A stretch of 6,759 nucleotides of DNA. Origin: an uncultured Chryseolinea sp. (lineage in GTDB: Bacteria > Bacteroidota > Bacteroidia > Cytophagales > Cyclobacteriaceae). Location: assembly GCA_946478915.1 (NCBI GenBank), contig CAMLER010000283.1, positions 1 to 6,759 of the forward strand. Direction: 5' to 3'. The notes beneath the pieces were generated by a model. It made no database searches, was not told where the DNA came from, and was given only the letters and a program-made list of their open reading frames with translations. Position numbers and translations under genes: made by a program. This document shows positions 1-6,309 of the stretch, one piece after another (the first letter of the stretch is position 1; each line of letters opens with the position of its first letter).

Positions 1-64
1 CTCGAAAATTCTCGGCGCTTGGAGACCTCGGGGAGACGGTCCCTTAGTAGGGTTTATAGGCATA

Positions 65-110
65 AGGCACAATTTCAAATCAGAACACCGGCTCCGCTAG
101 GAGCCTCCTG
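65..110 (+). repeat. 46-bp direct repeat, copy 1
   Basis: This is identical base for base to 355-400. It starts AGGCACAATTTCAAATCAG, then carries the GGCTCC-GCTA-GGAGCC hairpin and ends TCCTG. Identity breaks immediately on both sides (64 against 354, 111 against 401). Exact identity over 46 bp, 290 bp apart, suggests a recent duplication or two insertions of the same unit. A separate small palindrome, CGGTG-T-CACCG at 115-125, follows this copy only. Confidence 0.9.
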
Positions 111-169
111 ATAACGGTGTCACCGACTCGATTGTAAAACGACAATGGAAAATTCTTAAAATAACACGT

Positions 170-184
170 GGCTCCTATGGAGCC
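170..184. repeat. perfect hairpin GGCTCC-TAT-GGAGCC
   Basis: This is a 6-bp perfect stem with a 3-base loop. The stem matches the three GCTA-loop hairpins, but the loop and flanks differ (ACGT before, CTTGTTGCACG after). Because the stem is self-complementary, orientation is ambiguous. It is probably the second half of an inverted pair with 222-238. No T-tract follows, which argues against an intrinsic terminator. Confidence 0.7.
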
Positions 185-204
185 CTTGTTGCACGCAGCT
201 TCTT

Positions 205-228
205 TTGTGCTACAAACAGGGCGCTCCT
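205..228 (-). repeat. inverted copy of hairpin edge plus TTTGTAGCACAA tail
   Basis: The reverse complement of 205-228 matches 389-412 at 22 of 24 positions: AGGAGC, two variable bases, then CCTGTTTGTAGCACAA. The same junction between hairpin and tail is therefore present in both orientations about 170 bp apart, as expected for paired REP units. The associated hairpin on this side is CGCTCCT-TAA-AGGAGCG (222-238). Confidence 0.8.
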
Positions 229-354
229 TAAAGGAGCGAAGAGTATCGGAAAGTTTGATCCATCTTTAAGTGAAGATCAAAATTCTCCTTCAGTATTTGC
301 AGAGAATTCGGGCGCAGGCTCTCAGTAGCCCAGTGTTTTTTTGTATTATCCCTC

Positions 355-400
355 AGGCACAATTTCAAATCAGAACACCGGCTCCGCTAGGAGCCTCCTG
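355..400 (+). repeat. 46-bp direct repeat, copy 2
   Basis: This is the exact second copy of 65-110. Unlike copy 1, it runs directly into TTTGTAGCACAA (401-412), so the hairpin plus this tail probably forms a fuller version of the unit. The ten-base string ACAATTTCAA from its 5' part recurs at 519-528, just upstream of the isomerase-like gene and without a hairpin. Confidence 0.9.
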
Positions 401-423
401 TTTGTAGCACAATACAGGGTTAA

Positions 424-451
424 GGGCGCAGGCTCCGCTAGGAGCCTCCTG
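424..451 (+). repeat. third hairpin-core copy, different 5' flank
   Basis: It carries the same hairpin core and CCTCCTG tail as the 46-bp repeats, preceded by GGGCGCA instead of CAGAACACC. The stem can extend to 7 bp (AGGCTCC 430-436 with GGAGCCT 441-447). The same GGGCGCA flank precedes the degenerate hairpin at 317-330, so two sub-types of the unit alternate in the cluster. Confidence 0.8.
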
Positions 452-604
452 ATGATGATGGAATAGACCAAGGCTACAATCTGTTTTAGCCGCTCCCGTC
501 CTTTACATTCGACGTGGGACAATTTCAATTGCTTAATATCTGTTGGAAATATTAACTTGAAGGAACGTCGATGGAGAACCATCAAATTTCTTAACCTGCA
601 ACCT

Positions 605-1615
605 ATGAAAATCAGCACCCAACCCATTTCACGCCGGGCATTCCTTGGTAGATCAACAGCGGCAGTGACCGCATTTTCCCTGGTCGGTTCACCTGTTATC
701 GGTGCACCTGCCATAATAAGGAATTTAGGAAAACCAAATTCAAAGTTTAACGGAGTCCAAATCGGTGTAATTTCGTATTCATTTCGCAGCTTGCCATGCA
801 ATGCGGAGCAAGTTCTTAAGTATTGTGTGGATTGTAATATCAGCGCTGTTGAGTTAATGGGGAATACAGGAGAAGCGTTTGCCGGAGCACCCCATACCGA
901 CACCGAGCCACGAATATTTACACCGGGACCGCGGCCGCAACGAACGCCAGAGGAGCAAGCAGAACAAGAACAGAAGTCCAAAGAAATCGCAGCATGGCGC
1001 TCATCCGTATCAATGGATAAATTTGTGGCACTTAAAAAAATGTACAACAGCGCAGGCGTCTCTATTTATGCCTGGAAACCAGGGGCTTTAGGTGAAAAAA
1101 ATTCCGATGCCGAAATAGATTATGCTTTTCGTTCAGCCAAAGCGTTGGGGGCCAGTCACGTCACTGTAGAAATTCCCTCGAATTCTGCCCAAAGTAAACG
1201 CCTGGGGGACATTGCGCTAAGGCACAAGATTGGTGTGGGGTATCATGGTCATTTACAACAAACTTTTACCGCATGGGATGAAGCTCTTTCCCAATCGAAG
1301 TATAATGGGTTGAACTGTGACATAGGGCACTATGTGGCTGCCGGATTTGATCCGATTCCGTTAATCCATGCGAAACACTCCCGCATTTACAGCATGCACA
1401 TCAAAGACCGGAAGTCCAAGGACAACGGAGGGGATAACATGCCATGGGGCGAGGGAGACACCCCCATCGTGTCAGTGCTTCAATTGATGCGAAAAAACAA
1501 ACTGAAATTTCCGGCTACGATTGAAATGGAATATACAGAGCCTGACGATTCAGATGCGGTGAAAGAAGTAACTGCATGCGTTGAGTTTTGCCGGAAGGCA
1601 TTGGAATTGATTTGA
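605..1615 (+). CDS. Tat-exported sugar phosphate isomerase/epimerase-like TIM-barrel protein
   Basis: This 336-residue protein fits the xylose isomerase-like/AP endonuclease 2 TIM-barrel family, which isomerises or epimerises sugars and sugar derivatives using a divalent metal. A twin-arginine signal is visible: S9-R10-R11-A-F-L, then a hydrophobic stretch (AAVTAFSLVGSPVIGAPA), so the protein is probably exported folded to the periplasm. Likely metal ligands follow the family order: E189 (VTVEIPS), D239 with H242 (CDIGH), H265 (MHIKD), and E307 or E309 (IEMEY). H214/H216 (YHGH) are probably also in the active site. The frame opens at a TTG at 557, but ATG 605 puts the RR motif close to the N-terminus as in usual Tat signals. 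No clear ribosome binding site is visible. The hairpin cluster lies upstream and a minus-strand gene converges 13 bp downstream. The substrate cannot be told from sequence, and such proteins are often annotated only by fold. Confidence 0.9.
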   Translation: MKISTQPISRRAFLGRSTAAVTAFSLVGSPVIGAPAIIRNLGKPNSKFNGVQIGVISYSFRSLPCNAEQVLKYCVDCNISAVELMGNTGEAFAGAPHTDTEPRIFTPGPRPQRTPEEQAEQEQKSKEIAAWRSSVSMDKFVALKKMYNSAGVSIYAWKPGALGEKNSDAEIDYAFRSAKALGASHVTVEIPSNSAQSKRLGDIALRHKIGVGYHGHLQQTFTAWDEALSQSKYNGLNCDIGHYVAAGFDPIPLIHAKHSRIYSMHIKDRKSKDNGGDNMPWGEGDTPIVSVLQLMRKNKLKFPATIEMEYTEPDDSDAVKEVTACVEFCRKALELI

Positions 1616-1617
1616 AT

Positions 1618-1634
1618 AGGTGAGAGTTTCACCT
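1618..1634. terminator. possible weak hairpin between convergent genes
   Basis: AGGTGA (1618-1623) pairs with TCACCT (1629-1634) around a 5-base loop. It sits between the two convergent stop codons and overlaps the minus-strand stop. There is no run of T on either side, so at best it is a weak bidirectional terminator and may be chance. Confidence 0.25.
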
Positions 1635-2288
1635 TGACATATCGACAATGTCATAGACTTCCAATACAGATTTTTCGAAGCCTTTAGTTGTACAATGGAT
1701 CATTGCAAGGCCCAATTCCTTAAGCGTACACACATACTTCGGAAAGAAACGTCGCAGCGTTGGATACGCCCAATTGATATAGCGATACATCTTTAGTGTG
1801 TTCTTAAGGCCCGGCGTTGGAAAAAGAAGCCCGGGACGAAACATGTAGGCATCACGGAAGCCCAAAAGGATCAAGTGATTTTCCGTCTTTCCCTTTATCC
1901 TTGCCCACATTGATCTCCCAACCTCTGAGCTATCTGTTCCGGACCCGGAAACATAGCAGAATACTGATCCAGGGTTAATAGCCAGCAGTGTTCGTGCAAA
2001 ATTCATCGTTAACGAAAATGTGAGATGGTAGTACTTACCTTCCTTCATCCCGATCGATGACACGCCCATACAAAAAAAACAGGCATCGTATCCTGACAAC
2101 TCACTTTCTATAGAAGATAAATCAAAAAAATTTGCATGAACAATCTCCTGAAGTTTCGGATGGGTGATGCCGGACGGCCTTCGGTTGATAATAAGAACCT
2201 TATCGATATCCCGATGCTGCAGACACTCGTGAAGAACACCTTCCCCGACCATACCCGTAGCACCGGTAAGAATAACCTTTACACCCAT
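1629..2288 (-). CDS. NAD(P)-binding Rossmann protein, atypical SDR / HTATIP2-like
   Basis: This 219-residue protein opens with a Rossmann nucleotide-binding loop, TGATGMVG (glycines 9, 12 and 15). It then has NRR at 35-37, where the arginines after beta-strand 2 hint at NADP(H). The segment YVSGSG (112-117) corresponds to the SDR catalytic serine strand. Where classical SDRs have YxxxK, this protein has W128-A-R-I-K132. The surrounding SMWARIKGKTEN is, from memory, characteristic of a bacterial subfamily of short NAD-dependent epimerase/dehydratase-like proteins related to HTATIP2/CC3. It should be cytoplasmic, as no signal peptide is seen. Substrate and reaction are unknown, and loss of the tyrosine makes a standard oxidoreductase role uncertain. 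The ATG at 2288 begins directly at the first beta strand and is a secure start. The gene is transcribed away from the zinc dehydrogenase across a 189-bp gap. Confidence 0.9.
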   Translation of the reverse strand: MGVKVILTGATGMVGEGVLHECLQHRDIDKVLIINRRPSGITHPKLQEIVHANFFDLSSIESELSGYDACFFCMGVSSIGMKEGKYYHLTFSLTMNFARTLLAINPGSVFCYVSGSGTDSSEVGRSMWARIKGKTENHLILLGFRDAYMFRPGLLFPTPGLKNTLKMYRYINWAYPTLRRFFPKYVCTLKELGLAMIHCTTKGFEKSVLEVYDIVDMSR

Positions 2289-2477
2289 AGTAGAATTTTG
2301 ATAAAGTTAAGAAAACTAGGGTATGTGCCAGTCAAATGCCCAGAATGATCAGGTAATCTGTTTTTATAGCCGTTAAATGCCAAGGACCTATTATGGTGAT
2401 ATTCAGGTTGAAAATTATATAAGGCAAACACTACTTGTATATTACATTTCATATCATTGTTAATTAATGAATAAATC
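2289..2477. promoter_or_regulatory. divergent intergenic region with a spaced near-repeat
   Basis: This AT-rich gap separates two divergently read genes and must hold both promoters. A near-direct repeat, GTCAAATGCC (2331-2340) and GTTAAATGCC (2372-2381), has a 41-bp period, close to four helical turns, and could be a pair of regulator sites. No full Bacteroidota promoter (TTG, 17-23 bases, TAnnTTTG) is convincing. The best -7-like strings are TACATTTC (2443-2450, plus) and TAGTTTTC (2318-2311, minus), each one base off and without a properly spaced upstream element. Confidence 0.35.
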
Positions 2478-3494
2478 ATGAAATACATTCGTCTCGAACA
2501 GCCGGGTCGTTTAGCGTTGGATGAAAAGGAGTTCCCCACACCGTCAGTCGGGAGTGTACTCTTAAAGGTAAAAGCGGTAGGGATATGCGGAACAGACTTG
2601 CATGCCTACCAGGGGAATCAGCCATTTTTTGACTATCCCCGGGTCCTCGGACATGAGCTGGCTACAGAAGTTGTTGACACAGGAGAATCAACGGCCGCGT
2701 TAAGCGTTGGAGACCGGGTTGTCATCATCCCCTATATCAATTGCCAGCAATGCCAGGCGTGCGCTGCTGGTCAGACGAATTGTTGTGAGCGCTTAAAAGT
2801 ACTTGGTGTACACACCGACGGTGGTATGCAAGAGGTGATTTCGGTTCCCGATCGTTTGCTCATCCCTGCAAATGATCTTTCAGTCGAGGAAATCTCTATT
2901 GTTGAGCCTCTTTCCATCGGAGCGCATGCCCTTCGTCGCAGTCGCGTTACGAAGGATCAAGACATAGTTGTGATTGGGTGCGGTCCAATTGGTATCGGAC
3001 TCATCCAGCTGGCCAAATACATTGGTGTGCGAGTAACTGCAATCGATACCAATGAACATCGTTTGAACCTGGCAAAAGAAAAATTCGGCGCCGACGTCGT
3101 TATAAACGCGTTACAATCGCCTTTGGAAAAACTTAGGGAAGTATCAGGCGGAAATCTTTATGATGTTGTATTCGATGCGACCGGGAAAAAAAGTGTTATC
3201 GAATCAACTGTTGACTATATGAGACATGGTGGCACGATCGTCTTCGTAGGTCTGACCAACGGGCCGCTCACATTTCATAATCCGACCATTCATCGGAAGG
3301 AAGCCTCCCTATTATGCAGCCGGAATGCGACCAGAGAGGATTTTGAGTTTGTTATGAATGTGCTCCGTCAAAAGAAATTTAATGTTTCTTCATATATCAC
3401 CAGGCAGGAGAGTTATCAAGCAATCGTGAACGATTTTAACTTGTGGTCTGCACCTGATTCGAAAGATATTAAGATCCTCACGATCTGGAATTAG
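2478..3494 (+). CDS. zinc-dependent medium-chain alcohol/polyol dehydrogenase
   Basis: This complete 338-residue MDR-superfamily enzyme should be cytoplasmic and oxidise a secondary hydroxyl of a sugar alcohol or sugar acid with NAD. Catalytic zinc ligands are visible as C37 (GICGTD), H59-E60 (GHE) and probably E143 (VEPLSIG). The structural zinc lobe is intact, with C89, C92, C95 and C103. The Rossmann half has GCGPIG (167-172) and an acidic residue after beta-strand 2 (D190), pointing to NAD rather than NADP. The C-terminal motif HRKEASLLCSRNATREDF resembles the sorbitol/threonine dehydrogenase and L-galactonate 5-dehydrogenase (YjjN/LgoD) branch, but the sequence alone cannot settle the substrate. 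The ATG at 2478 matches the usual N-terminus. The upstream bases are AT-rich with no Shine-Dalgarno. Its stop lies 18 bp from that of the convergent lactonase. Confidence 0.93.
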   Translation: MKYIRLEQPGRLALDEKEFPTPSVGSVLLKVKAVGICGTDLHAYQGNQPFFDYPRVLGHELATEVVDTGESTAALSVGDRVVIIPYINCQQCQACAAGQTNCCERLKVLGVHTDGGMQEVISVPDRLLIPANDLSVEEISIVEPLSIGAHALRRSRVTKDQDIVVIGCGPIGIGLIQLAKYIGVRVTAIDTNEHRLNLAKEKFGADVVINALQSPLEKLREVSGGNLYDVVFDATGKKSVIESTVDYMRHGGTIVFVGLTNGPLTFHNPTIHRKEASLLCSRNATREDFEFVMNVLRQKKFNVSSYITRQESYQAIVNDFNLWSAPDSKDIKILTIWN

Positions 3495-3512
3495 GAATGC
3501 AAGGAGTGCTGC

Positions 3513-4640
3513 CTATTTTTCAACCTCTGCAAATTTCAAACATACCGGCTTGTCGACACTAATTTTCTTTCCAGTTGGTGTAAGCATGCCTGTTTTGCGA
3601 TCACGTTTAAAAATCACTACATCATTCGTGTTCTGATTTGCTGCGAGCAGAAAGTTACCCGTCGGGTCGATCGCGAAGTTTCGGGGAGTCTTTCCCAGTA
3701 CCGACTGATGACCGACCAGGGATAATTTTCCATCCTTTCCTATGGCGTAAATTACAATCTGGTTTGCATCTCCCCTGTTTGATGCATATAGGAACTTTCC
3801 ATCAGGTGAAGTATGGATGTCTGCCGCCGACACTTTTCCCTTAAATCCCGGCTCTATCATGGTAATAGTCTGCTTTAAGTCCAACTTTCCATCCTTGTAA
3901 TCAAAGGCAGCGACGTCCGCAACAAGTTCCAGCGCGAGATAGGCAAACTTACCATTGGGGTGGAACGTCAGGTGACGCGGCCCGCCGCCTGGCTTCACCG
4001 TTGTAAATGGTACAGAGGCGGGCGTCAGCGCTTCTTTTCTGGATACGTCTACTTTATACTGATAAACTTTATCAACACCAAGATCCGGAACAAGAAGATA
4101 CCGATCATCAGGCGATAAAACAACGGAGTGGACATGCGGCTTTTCCTGCCGATCGGTGACTACACTTTTTCCTTCGTGCTGAATTTTCTGGACCTCATCA
4201 GTGCGAAAGGAGCCGTCAGGATTGAGGCCTACCGAAACTACATTTCCCCCACCATAATTTCCGGCAAATACAAATTTCTTTTGGTTATCCACGGAGACAT
4301 AACATGGTCCCTCGGAAGGTATACTGTTAAGGAACTTAAGTTTTCCATTTGCCGCGTCGAATGAATACGCATTTACACTACCCGGTCCACCTTCGCCGAC
4401 AGCGTAAACATTTTTTCTATCTTTACTAATAGCCAGGTACGACGAATTTAAAAGAGGTGTCGGATCACCCAATTCTTCAACGGAACCAGTTTCACCATTG
4501 AATCGGTAGACATGAATGCCGTTTGACTTATCCTCATTAGCGTAAGTTCCGATCAGCAAATGAAAATCGCTGATCTTGGTCTGGGCAATTACGGTTCCGA
4601 AGGTGAATATCATTGCAAAAAGAATTGATACTGTTTTCAT
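3513..4640 (-). CDS. exported lactonase-family seven-bladed beta-propeller (6-phosphogluconolactonase-like)
   Basis: The 375-residue protein from ATG 4640 begins MKTVSILFAMIFTFGTVIAQ, a clear Sec signal peptide, probably cut after A19 or Q20. The body shows the lactonase (YbhE/Pgl-type, PF10282) repeat pattern. It has LLIGTY (28-33) in the first blade, later blades with HSVVLSPDDRYLLVPDLG, GGGPRHLTFHPNGKFAYL, SAADIHTSPDGKFLYASNRG and TPRNFAIDPTGNFLLAANQ, and a closing strand NDVVIFKRD. Such proteins hydrolyse sugar lactones or act as related lactone-binding propellers. The signal peptide places this one in the periplasm or outside, so cytoplasmic pentose-phosphate 6-phosphogluconolactonase activity is unlikely. 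An in-frame ATG at 4670 would add ten residues (MVNILPYKTL) ahead of the signal, and 4640 is preferred. Exact substrate is unknown. Confidence 0.92.
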   Translation of the reverse strand: MKTVSILFAMIFTFGTVIAQTKISDFHLLIGTYANEDKSNGIHVYRFNGETGSVEELGDPTPLLNSSYLAISKDRKNVYAVGEGGPGSVNAYSFDAANGKLKFLNSIPSEGPCYVSVDNQKKFVFAGNYGGGNVVSVGLNPDGSFRTDEVQKIQHEGKSVVTDRQEKPHVHSVVLSPDDRYLLVPDLGVDKVYQYKVDVSRKEALTPASVPFTTVKPGGGPRHLTFHPNGKFAYLALELVADVAAFDYKDGKLDLKQTITMIEPGFKGKVSAADIHTSPDGKFLYASNRGDANQIVIYAIGKDGKLSLVGHQSVLGKTPRNFAIDPTGNFLLAANQNTNDVVIFKRDRKTGMLTPTGKKISVDKPVCLKFAEVEK

Positions 4641-4713
4641 AAGCGTTTTGTATGGCAGAATGTTTACCATTCGTAAACTTCTGACATTTTACGCATAGTC
4701 TTCAACCGTTGAT

Positions 4714-4741
4714 GGATTTTTTAAAGACATCCGAAAATGTC
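4714..4741 (-). terminator. possible weak terminator after the beta-rich secreted protein
   Basis: On the minus strand, GACAT (4741-4737), loop TTTCGG, and ATGTC (4730-4726) form a 5-bp stem at the stop codon of the upstream gene. It is followed by TTTAAAAAAT rather than a pure T-run. The position is right for termination before the lactonase, which starts about 100 bp further on, but the hairpin is short and AT-rich. Confidence 0.25.
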
Positions 4742-5843
4742 AATCTTGCTTGCGGTTAAAAGCATAACGTATGTCAACGCTTGAAACGAAGGCAGAACCC
4801 GACTCTTCCTGAAAAATGTCGTCAACACCTGCGGAAAACACAATCCAAAATTCACCTCTGACGCGGAGCTCAGCACCAACATTAAGAAGCCCTTTTTCGA
4901 TTTTTGTTTGCCTTTCGGTGCTGTACTGAAACTCGAGAAATCCCTTGAAATTCTTATTTCCTTCATAATATCTAAGATTCCCGGTAAAAGTGGAATTCGG
5001 TTTACTTTCTCCGATTTCGGTGCGAGGCCTTTGGAAGTTTACACCAATCAGAAGCTGGCCATGATCGTTATTCTTTCCCGGCTTTATAGCTGCAGTGGCC
5101 CAAATTAAAAAATTATCGGAGTGAACATTCTTTACTAATGAATCAGGGGAGGCACCAACCCATGCCACGGCCAGGTCTAGCCTGGTTCCGTTCCAGTTTT
5201 CAGCATTAAAAGCCGAAACATATGACGCAGTATTTGTGTAGATGTTTGATGCTGCTGCATATTCGACCCAAAACTCGTCGAATTCTGCTTCCTGCTCATC
5301 GGTTAGCAAGGCTGGGTCATATTGTTTATCAGCAGCCCATTGCTCTTTAACAGCATTCCTTTCGTGTAGCACACCGCGTTGTTCGTTATAGATTTTATCA
5401 ACAACCGGACTTCGAATAATGTCTGCTTTTTTACTGATCAACGATGTCCGAAAACCCACAGAAACGTTCCGTGCAATATTATCTTCACCGCCGCCTACAG
5501 TGCCAAGGCTGAGGCTGGAATTATAAAGCAACCGGTTAATAGTTTTCGACCGGTAATCATCAATGGTCCAATTCCCTTTCAGCAATTTCCACGGAGCAGC
5601 TTCGAGGCTAAATGATTTAGGGATAACAGTTGATCCTTCTGAACGGAAGGCGCTCATCATGACACCAAATTTTTTGATGTCTGAGGGACGGAGAATAGTA
5701 CTTGGATCGGACCCAAGCGCTTTAAACGCTGGCATGTCTGGTACGGCGAAATCCAAAAGAAGATCATCAACTTCCGGCCGCGACTGGCTAAAACCGCGGT
5801 GGCATACACCAACAATTAAAAGCAACAGAAATACTATTCTCAT
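4740..5843 (-). CDS. uncharacterised secreted, probably outer-membrane beta-barrel protein
   Basis: This 367-residue protein has an N-terminal signal, MRIVFLLLLIVGVCHRGFSQ, likely cut near FSQ-S. C14 has V before it, a poor lipobox. Residues 34-53 (VPDMPAFKALGSDPSTILRP) and 74-88 (IPKSFSLEAAPWKLL) match, from memory, a pattern common at the N-terminus of hypothetical Bacteroidota surface proteins. The later half is rich in alternating beta-strand segments (RLDLAVAWVG, NFLIWATAAIKP, GQLLIGVNFQRP, FTGNLRYYEG, GFLEFQYSTER, VGAELRVRGEFWIVFSAG) and ends in VSSVDIRYAFNRKQD, which suggests a barrel in the outer membrane. An acidic patch, TDEQEAEFDEFWVEY, lies near the middle. The start ATG overlaps the stop of the upstream gene by 4 bp (ATGA), so the two are translationally coupled. 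Function is unknown. Confidence 0.88.
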   Translation of the reverse strand: MRIVFLLLLIVGVCHRGFSQSRPEVDDLLLDFAVPDMPAFKALGSDPSTILRPSDIKKFGVMMSAFRSEGSTVIPKSFSLEAAPWKLLKGNWTIDDYRSKTINRLLYNSSLSLGTVGGGEDNIARNVSVGFRTSLISKKADIIRSPVVDKIYNEQRGVLHERNAVKEQWAADKQYDPALLTDEQEAEFDEFWVEYAAASNIYTNTASYVSAFNAENWNGTRLDLAVAWVGASPDSLVKNVHSDNFLIWATAAIKPGKNNDHGQLLIGVNFQRPRTEIGESKPNSTFTGNLRYYEGNKNFKGFLEFQYSTERQTKIEKGLLNVGAELRVRGEFWIVFSAGVDDIFQEESGSAFVSSVDIRYAFNRKQD

Positions 5844-6286
5844 GGATGTGTTTTAATTATGGCCCGAAGGGTAACAAACTGATCACCACTGAAAACATTG
5901 ATTCTTTTCGGTTCTGAAATCAGAACATCAACCGGTGTTTTGCCATTTACAACATGATCATTCTCCTGATAAAGTTCCAATGCGATAGAGAACTCAGCTT
6001 CCGTTTCGCGGATACTGTTGGCGATCGCTTCGATATGAATGACACGACCTTCATGCGAAGAAAGGCCCTCCGATGGATTATCCGGGTTGATCAACCAAAA
6101 AAAATCATCATGATCCTGAAAGTTAGTTCCAAATTCAACCAACAATTTTTTTCGTTCAGGCTTACGCGCCGACCAATAGAATAGCTCATACGTTATGATC
6201 ACATCCAAAGGAGGATCGCAGATCATTCGAATGTTTGCAAGTAGATGCGAATTGCCATTCGGGTCGATGGTCATTTCTTTTACCAT
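5840..6286 (-). CDS. uncharacterised 148-residue protein coupled to the secreted barrel gene
   Basis: I do not recognise this protein. It has no signal peptide or membrane segment and one cysteine (MICDPP). The mixture of strand-like segments (DVIITYELFYWSA, KKLLVEFGTNF, GRVIHIEAIAN, AEFSIALELYQ, QFVTLRAIIKT) suggests a compact beta-rich cytoplasmic fold. It is first in a two-gene unit: its TGA overlaps the ATG of the next gene in ATGA at 5840-5843, strongly implying co-translation. A match to the Bacteroidota -7 element lies about 24 bp upstream. An internal ATG at 6274 (residue 5) is an alternative start. With no export signal next to a secreted partner, it may have an assembly or regulatory role, or simply share expression. 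Confidence 0.8.
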   Translation of the reverse strand: MVKEMTIDPNGNSHLLANIRMICDPPLDVIITYELFYWSARKPERKKLLVEFGTNFQDHDDFFWLINPDNPSEGLSSHEGRVIHIEAIANSIRETEAEFSIALELYQENDHVVNGKTPVDVLISEPKRINVFSGDQFVTLRAIIKTHP

Positions 6287-6309
6287 GGTATATAACGTTT
6301 GTCTAGACG

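Larger units (their letters stand above)
65..451. repeat. REP/BIME-like cluster of GGCTCC-loop-GGAGCC hairpins
   Basis: Perfect short hairpins occur at 90-105, 380-395 and 431-446 (GGCTCC, loop GCTA, GGAGCC), at 170-184 (same stem, loop TAT) and at 222-238 (CGCTCCT, loop TAA, AGGAGCG). A degenerate one lies at 317-330 (GGCT/AGCC). Conserved flanks accompany them: GGGCGCA before the hairpin at 310-316 and 424-430, CCTCCTG after it, and TTTGTAGCACAA at 401-412 with its exact reverse complement at 205-216. GC-rich palindromes with conserved flanks, in both orientations and between genes, are the hallmark of REP/BIME elements. These are normally mobilised in trans by a chromosomal RAYT (IS200/IS605-like tyrosine transposase). 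No such transposase gene lies in the window, so the class is inferred from structure alone. They could instead be transcript-stabilising or terminating hairpins. Confidence 0.7.
1..604. other. gene-free stretch dominated by hairpin repeats
   Basis: No reading frame here looks like a real protein. The longest minus-strand frame (about 370-1047) runs mostly antisense to the downstream isomerase-like gene, and its C-terminal part simply translates the hairpin repeats twice (RRLLAEP). The stretch holds at least six short inverted repeats built on GGCTCC/GGAGCC or close variants. It also has a 46-bp direct repeat and a 7-bp inverted repeat TTTGATC/GATCAAA (254-260 and 275-281). From about 452 to 604 the repeats stop and the sequence is presumably the leader of the gene starting at 605. 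One hexamer-like match there, TACATTCG at 504-511, is one base off the Bacteroidota -7 consensus, but no good upstream TTG sits at the right distance, so I do not call a promoter. Confidence 0.8.

Noticed and set aside
1..111. Open plus-strand frame at the left edge, possible tail of an upstream gene
   Set aside because: It ends inside the repeat core, has no recognisable protein character and would need a gene outside the window.
310..342. Intrinsic terminator: GGGC...GCCC hairpin followed by seven T
   Set aside because: The stem is only four pairs, five bases (CAGTG or part of it) separate it from the T-run, and no plus-strand gene precedes it in the window. It looks like a decayed repeat copy. 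A gene left of the window could change this.
65..451. CRISPR-like array
   Set aside because: Repeats are irregularly spaced, occur in both orientations and have no uniform spacers or cas genes nearby.
557..604. TTG start giving a 16-residue longer isomerase-like protein
   Set aside because: The extension is basic and unconserved in appearance. ATG 605 leaves a standard-length Tat signal.
370..1047. Long minus-strand open frame of 225 codons
   Set aside because: It runs antisense to the well-supported isomerase-like gene, and its C-terminal part is a translation of the hairpin repeats (RRLLAEP appears twice). The composition is not protein-like.
3495..3512. Terminator between the convergent dehydrogenase and lactonase genes
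   Set aside because: Only a three-base stem (AGG/CCT) is possible in this 18-bp gap.
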